This document shows, piece after piece, positions 23,342 through 26,040 of a stretch of DNA of 26,040 nucleotides. The number at the start of each line of letters is the position of its first letter. Positions within the stretch are counted from its first letter, which is position 1. This stretch comes from an uncultured Collinsella sp. (GTDB taxonomy: Bacteria; Actinomycetota; Coriobacteriia; Coriobacteriales; Coriobacteriaceae), in assembly GCA_902470095.1 (NCBI GenBank), contig CABRFG010000032.1:1-26040 (forward strand). Reading direction: 5' to 3'. A program made the position numbers and the translations under genes. The notes beneath the pieces are model-generated. The model had not been told where the DNA came from. It ran no database searches and was given only the letters and a program-made list of their open reading frames with translations.

Positions 23342-24025
23342 ATGAAAGCACTTCCGTTTCCCTGCATCCGCCCGGCTCAGGACCGCGTGCTCGAGGCGCT
23401 GCCTGCAATGGGCAGCATCCTAAGCGGCAACGATGCCCTGCGCGGAGCCATTGCCGATGGTCTGATGCTCAAGGACCCGGGTGCGGCGTATTACGTGTAC
23501 GAATGCTCGGGCGAGCCGGGACGTGTGACGGGTGTCGTGGCGATCTGCCCGACGAGTGTACTTGCGGACGGCAAGGGCGATGCCAGCGCCGACGTGGCCG
23601 CCGCCGCGCGCGCGATCGCCGAGCTCAAGGTGCAGCCGCGTCCCGTGCCGCTCGCCTACGAGGCGTCGCCCGTCATGGACATCATCCTGGGCGCTGCCAA
23701 AGAGGGCGCCTCGCTCTACGCCGTCACCGACCCCGCGGGCATTACGCACCGCGTGTGGGAGGTCAAGCGCGAGGACGCCGTCGGCGCCATCCGTGCCATG
23801 CTCGACCAGGCGCCGGAGCCGGCACTGGCCGACGACCCTGCCTACGCTGCCGCACTATTCGAGGCATCACAGCTCCTGGCCGACGATGCCCATGCTGCCG
23901 GCACCTACACGGGCAAAGAGCCGTTCAACTTTGCTGTAGCCGCACTGTTCCCCGCCGCGCAGGTCAGCGGCGCCGCGCCGCAGGTTCCGACAGGTCTGCT
24001 CACGCACCAAGTCGCGCGGTTCTAG
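23342..24025 (+). CDS. Degenerate DUF1015-family protein lacking the GHHR motif
   Basis: A 227-aa protein. DUF1015 proteins are usually about 400 aa and are often found beside serA and serC; their function is not established. Recognisable family positions are FPCIRPAQDRV at the start, AAYYVYECSGEPGRVTGVVA, VPLAYEASPVMDIILGAAKE, SLYAVTDPAGITHRVWEV (close to the family's D-G-x-x-HRVW stretch) and TGKEPFNFAVAALFPAAQV. Where the family has its hallmark ADGHHR-A-A stretch, this protein reads LADDPAYAAALFEASQ, so the HHR is gone. The N-terminal third is compressed and the C-terminal domain is cut off after LLTHQVARF. It still has an intact frame and a fair ribosome site (TTAGGA). Either a neofunctionalised or a decaying gene; tightly linked to the M20 peptidase and ended by a strong terminator. 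Confidence 0.65.
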   Translation: MKALPFPCIRPAQDRVLEALPAMGSILSGNDALRGAIADGLMLKDPGAAYYVYECSGEPGRVTGVVAICPTSVLADGKGDASADVAAAARAIAELKVQPRPVPLAYEASPVMDIILGAAKEGASLYAVTDPAGITHRVWEVKREDAVGAIRAMLDQAPEPALADDPAYAAALFEASQLLADDAHAAGTYTGKEPFNFAVAALFPAAQVSGAAPQVPTGLLTHQVARF

Positions 24026-24070
24026 CAAGACCAGACCGCGCAGCACAAAAATCGGCAGCTCAACAAACAG

Positions 24071-24111
24071 GGGGCGGAGATGCAGCAGGTACATGCATCT
24101 CCGCCCCTTTT
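24071..24111. terminator. Strong terminator hairpin between convergent genes
   Basis: GGGGCGGAGATGCA (24071-24084) and TGCATCTCCGCCCC (24094-24107) form a perfect 14-bp stem with a 9-base loop, followed by TTTT. It ends the plus-strand DUF1015 gene. The opposite strand has CTGTTTGTT after the stem, so it may also serve the histidine phosphatase genes. Confidence 0.9.
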
Positions 24112-24154
24112 GCGTCGAGAAGTTATGCCGGCGACCCGAGCCGCCACGCTCGCG

Positions 24155-24790
24155 TTATCCGCGCTGCGGACCTGCAGTAGCCACAAGCGGTTCAAGGCCC
24201 AGCTCGCGTGCGTAATCCTCCTGCGTAAAAATCTCAATCAGCTCAAACGTGTCGGATTCGTCGTCAAACGCAAAGTGCAGCACCGCGCAGTTGCCCGGCA
24301 CGCGATCGCGCTCGTCGGCCGCCACGCCCTTCACGTGGTCCATGAACTCCTTGATGGCCGAGCCATGGCTTACCGCGAGCACGCACGTATGGTCCGGACG
24401 CTGCATAAGCTCGGTCAACGTCGCCACCATGCGCTCGCGCACCTGCATCTGGCCCTCGCCGCCAAACTGGCGATAGAAGTCGCGCCACGGGCGCTCGGGC
24501 ATGAGCACCACGCGCTCGGCCTCAAAGTCGCCAAAGAACCACTCACGCAGGCCGTCCAGGCGCTCGTACGCCAAGCCCGGCCACAAGTTGGCGATAGTCT
24601 GCTCGGTGCGATGAAGCGTGGAGGTGTAGGCATGATCGGGCTCAATGCCACGCGCACGTAAAAACATGCCGGCGCGCGCCGCCTGGTCGCAACCCAACTG
24701 CGTAAGCGGCGAGTCACTCCACCCCTGAATGATACGCTTAAGGTTGAATATCGTCTGTCCATGACGGACCAGATACAGATCTTTATTCAT
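24155..24790 (-). CDS. Histidine phosphatase family protein (phosphoglycerate mutase-like), copy A
   Basis: A 211-aa protein with the branch-1 histidine phosphatase motifs: LYLVRHGQTIFNLKRIIQGW at the start holds the phospho-accepting His, REWFFGDFEAE the proton donor region, and LAVSHGSAIKEF the second catalytic His. The substrate could be a sugar phosphate or another small phosphoester; it is not decided by sequence. The ATG at 24790 has AAAGGA upstream; an in-frame start further up would overlap the preceding gene. It lies 17 bases after the very similar copy B and is probably co-transcribed with it. Confidence 0.88.
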   Translation of the reverse strand: MNKDLYLVRHGQTIFNLKRIIQGWSDSPLTQLGCDQAARAGMFLRARGIEPDHAYTSTLHRTEQTIANLWPGLAYERLDGLREWFFGDFEAERVVLMPERPWRDFYRQFGGEGQMQVRERMVATLTELMQRPDHTCVLAVSHGSAIKEFMDHVKGVAADERDRVPGNCAVLHFAFDDESDTFELIEIFTQEDYARELGLEPLVATAGPQRG

Positions 24791-24807
24791 AGGGGTCCTT
24801 TCGTTCG

Positions 24808-25350
24808 TTACCAACCCAAGAGCGAAAACGCCCCGTCGCAATAGCCAAAATGAAGCACGGCACCGTTGTCGGGTAGCTCCCCCTCGCCAGTCACATACTC
24901 AAGAAACTCCTGGCAGGCTGAGCCGTGGGAAACCGCCAGCACGCAGTCGTGCTGCGGCCTGGCCATGATGCGGGACAGCGCCGCGACCATGCGCGACTGA
25001 AGCCGCACTTCCGACTCGCCACCAAAGGCCACCGGATAATCGCCCCAGGGCTGCGGCGGCATCTCGCGATTTGATGTGCCCTCCAGCGAGCCAAAATGCC
25101 ACTCACGCAGGTCATCGACCAGCTCAATGGAACGGCCCTCGCCAACGATAAGCTCGGCCGTATGCCGCGCCCGGCCCAACGGCGAGGAATACACATGATC
25201 AAAGGCCACGCCGTGCGCCTCAAACGCCGCGCGCGTCGCCAGCGCCTGCTGACGCCCGCGCGCCGTAAGCGGCGAATCGTGCCAGCCCTGCAAAATGCTC
25301 TGCACATTGAGCTCAGTCTGCCCATGCCGCACCAAATACAGATCGGCCAC
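24808..25350 (-). CDS. Histidine phosphatase family protein (phosphoglycerate mutase-like), copy B
   Basis: A 180-aa paralogue of copy A: LYLVRHGQTELNVQSILQGW, DHVYSSPLGRARHTAELI, REWHFGSLEG and LAVSHGSACQEF keep all catalytic positions. The GTG at 25350 is chosen because GGGGAGGG lies four bases before it; the longer in-frame extension back to 25497 crosses a palindrome and has no family similarity. The C-terminus is about 30 residues shorter than in copy A. Head-to-tail arrangement and shared motifs suggest tandem duplication. Confidence 0.87.
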   Translation of the reverse strand: MADLYLVRHGQTELNVQSILQGWHDSPLTARGRQQALATRAAFEAHGVAFDHVYSSPLGRARHTAELIVGEGRSIELVDDLREWHFGSLEGTSNREMPPQPWGDYPVAFGGESEVRLQSRMVAALSRIMARPQHDCVLAVSHGSACQEFLEYVTGEGELPDNGAVLHFGYCDGAFSLLGW

Positions 25351-25367
25351 ATGCCCTCCCCTCGTAC

Positions 25368-25398
25368 CACCACAAAGGGGACAGGAGTCTTTGTGGTG
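25368..25398. repeat. Short inverted repeat between the nitroreductase and phosphatase genes
   Basis: CACCACAAAG (25368-25377) and CTTTGTGGTG (25389-25398) are perfect inverted copies around an 11-base loop GGGACAGGAGT. No T-run follows on the minus strand. The layout resembles short REP-like palindromes; whether it recurs elsewhere cannot be seen. Confidence 0.6.
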
Positions 25399-25433
25399 AT
25401 TTTGCCGCCGGATTGCGCCGCAACGACGCACAA

Positions 25434-26040
25434 CTACAGCAGCACGTCGGCAAGCGGACGCTTGGGTACGTGGTGCACCCGCGCCTCGTCGCGCCAATAA
25501 TTGATGGAGCCGTCGGGGTTGGAATCGATCGCATCGATCACCTGTGTCTCGGCCGGAACGCCAAACGCCATGATCAGCTTGAGCTCATATTTGTCGTTAT
25601 CGAGCCCCATGGCATCGATCGCGTGGGGCGTAAAGGCCTTGAACATGCAGGCTGCCACCTCGGGCGTGGCGCTGCGGGCGGCGAGCATCATCGTCTGCGC
25701 GGCAATGCCCGTGTCGACATCGGTAATGGGAGCGGCGGGCTTGCCCGGAACGGCGCGCTCAGCAAGAATCGCGATGTAGCCGGTCGGGCGCTCACCCTCG
25801 GCAGGACCCGGCCAGTCCTTAAGTGCGCCGGCCCATGCGAGCTCGTCAAATACACGCGCGCAGTCCTCTGCACCGCTTACCACATGAAAACGCAGACGCT
25901 GAGAATTGGCACCACAGGGAGCCAGGTGCGCAAGTTCCGCCAGCTCGAGCAAAAACTCGCGCGGCACTCGCATAGACTCGTCAAAACGACGGCACGTGCG
26001 GGCGCGGCGAACCAACGCATCAAACGCGTCCAAGCCGAGC
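25434..26040 (-). CDS. Nitroreductase family protein, start probably beyond the window
   Basis: About 200 residues of the FMN-dependent nitroreductase fold, which reduces nitro compounds, quinones or flavins with NAD(P)H. FDALVRRARTCRRFDES matches the usual N-terminal R-S-x-R-x-F flavin phosphate-binding start. LAPCGANSQRLRFHVVS supplies the next flavin contacts, and DVDTGIAAQTMMLAA and IMAFGVPAE lie in the conserved core. The frame stays open to the window edge with no ribosome site visible; TTG at 26033 is the first possible start but a start outside is more likely. The C-terminal ending (INYWRDEARVHHVPKRPLAD) resembles small single-domain nitroreductases of gut anaerobes. Likely the promoter-proximal gene of the phosphatase cluster. 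Confidence 0.85.
   Translation of the reverse strand, partial: LGLDAFDALVRRARTCRRFDESMRVPREFLLELAELAHLAPCGANSQRLRFHVVSGAEDCARVFDELAWAGALKDWPGPAEGERPTGYIAILAERAVPGKPAAPITDVDTGIAAQTMMLAARSATPEVAACMFKAFTPHAIDAMGLDNDKYELKLIMAFGVPAETQVIDAIDSNPDGSINYWRDEARVHHVPKRPLADVLL

Overview
The window is about 26 kb of high-GC DNA, roughly 60% outside one low-GC patch. It reads like a gut actinobacterium of the Coriobacteriia, with Collinsella as the closest guess. That assignment is inference from base composition, codon use and the style of the housekeeping genes; no 16S or other marker gene is present.

Layout. The left edge holds a probably frameshifted metallophosphoesterase (minus strand) and a CPA1-type cation/proton antiporter (plus strand), which ends at a perfect 23-bp palindrome. 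From about 2315 to 18.9 kb lies one minus-strand operon, a type 1 BREX phage-defence locus. In transcription order it is brxA, brxB, brxC, pglX (N-terminal part), two unknown small genes, pglX (C-terminal part), pglZ, brxL, an unknown 451-aa gene and an unknown 73-aa acidic gene. To its right are a tiny Phd-like antitoxin remnant, serC and serA (serine biosynthesis, closed by a strong terminator), an M20 peptidase and a degenerate DUF1015 protein (again closed by a strong terminator). On the minus strand at the right edge are two tandem histidine phosphatases and a nitroreductase that runs off the window.

How the BREX genes work together. From family knowledge, PglX methylates host DNA at a recognition site. 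BrxC (ATPase), PglZ (alkaline-phosphatase fold), BrxA, BrxB and BrxL (AAA+ protein) form the rest of the exclusion machinery, which blocks phage replication.

The unusual points are in this operon. (1) pglX is split into an 830-aa methyltransferase/target-recognition part and a 322-aa C-terminal part. A two-gene cassette (165 aa with an HTH, 152 aa unknown) sits exactly in the linker. (2) The target-recognition end of pglX and the two cassette genes form one low-GC block, as if acquired as a unit. (3) brxA begins at a run of 11 G. The only upstream start with a Shine-Dalgarno sequence is one base out of frame, so this is either a phase-variable switch or a homopolymer miscount. (4) The operon ends with two genes not in the canonical six-gene set. 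These are the best candidates here for undescribed biology. All assignments come from reading motifs by eye; no database search was possible.
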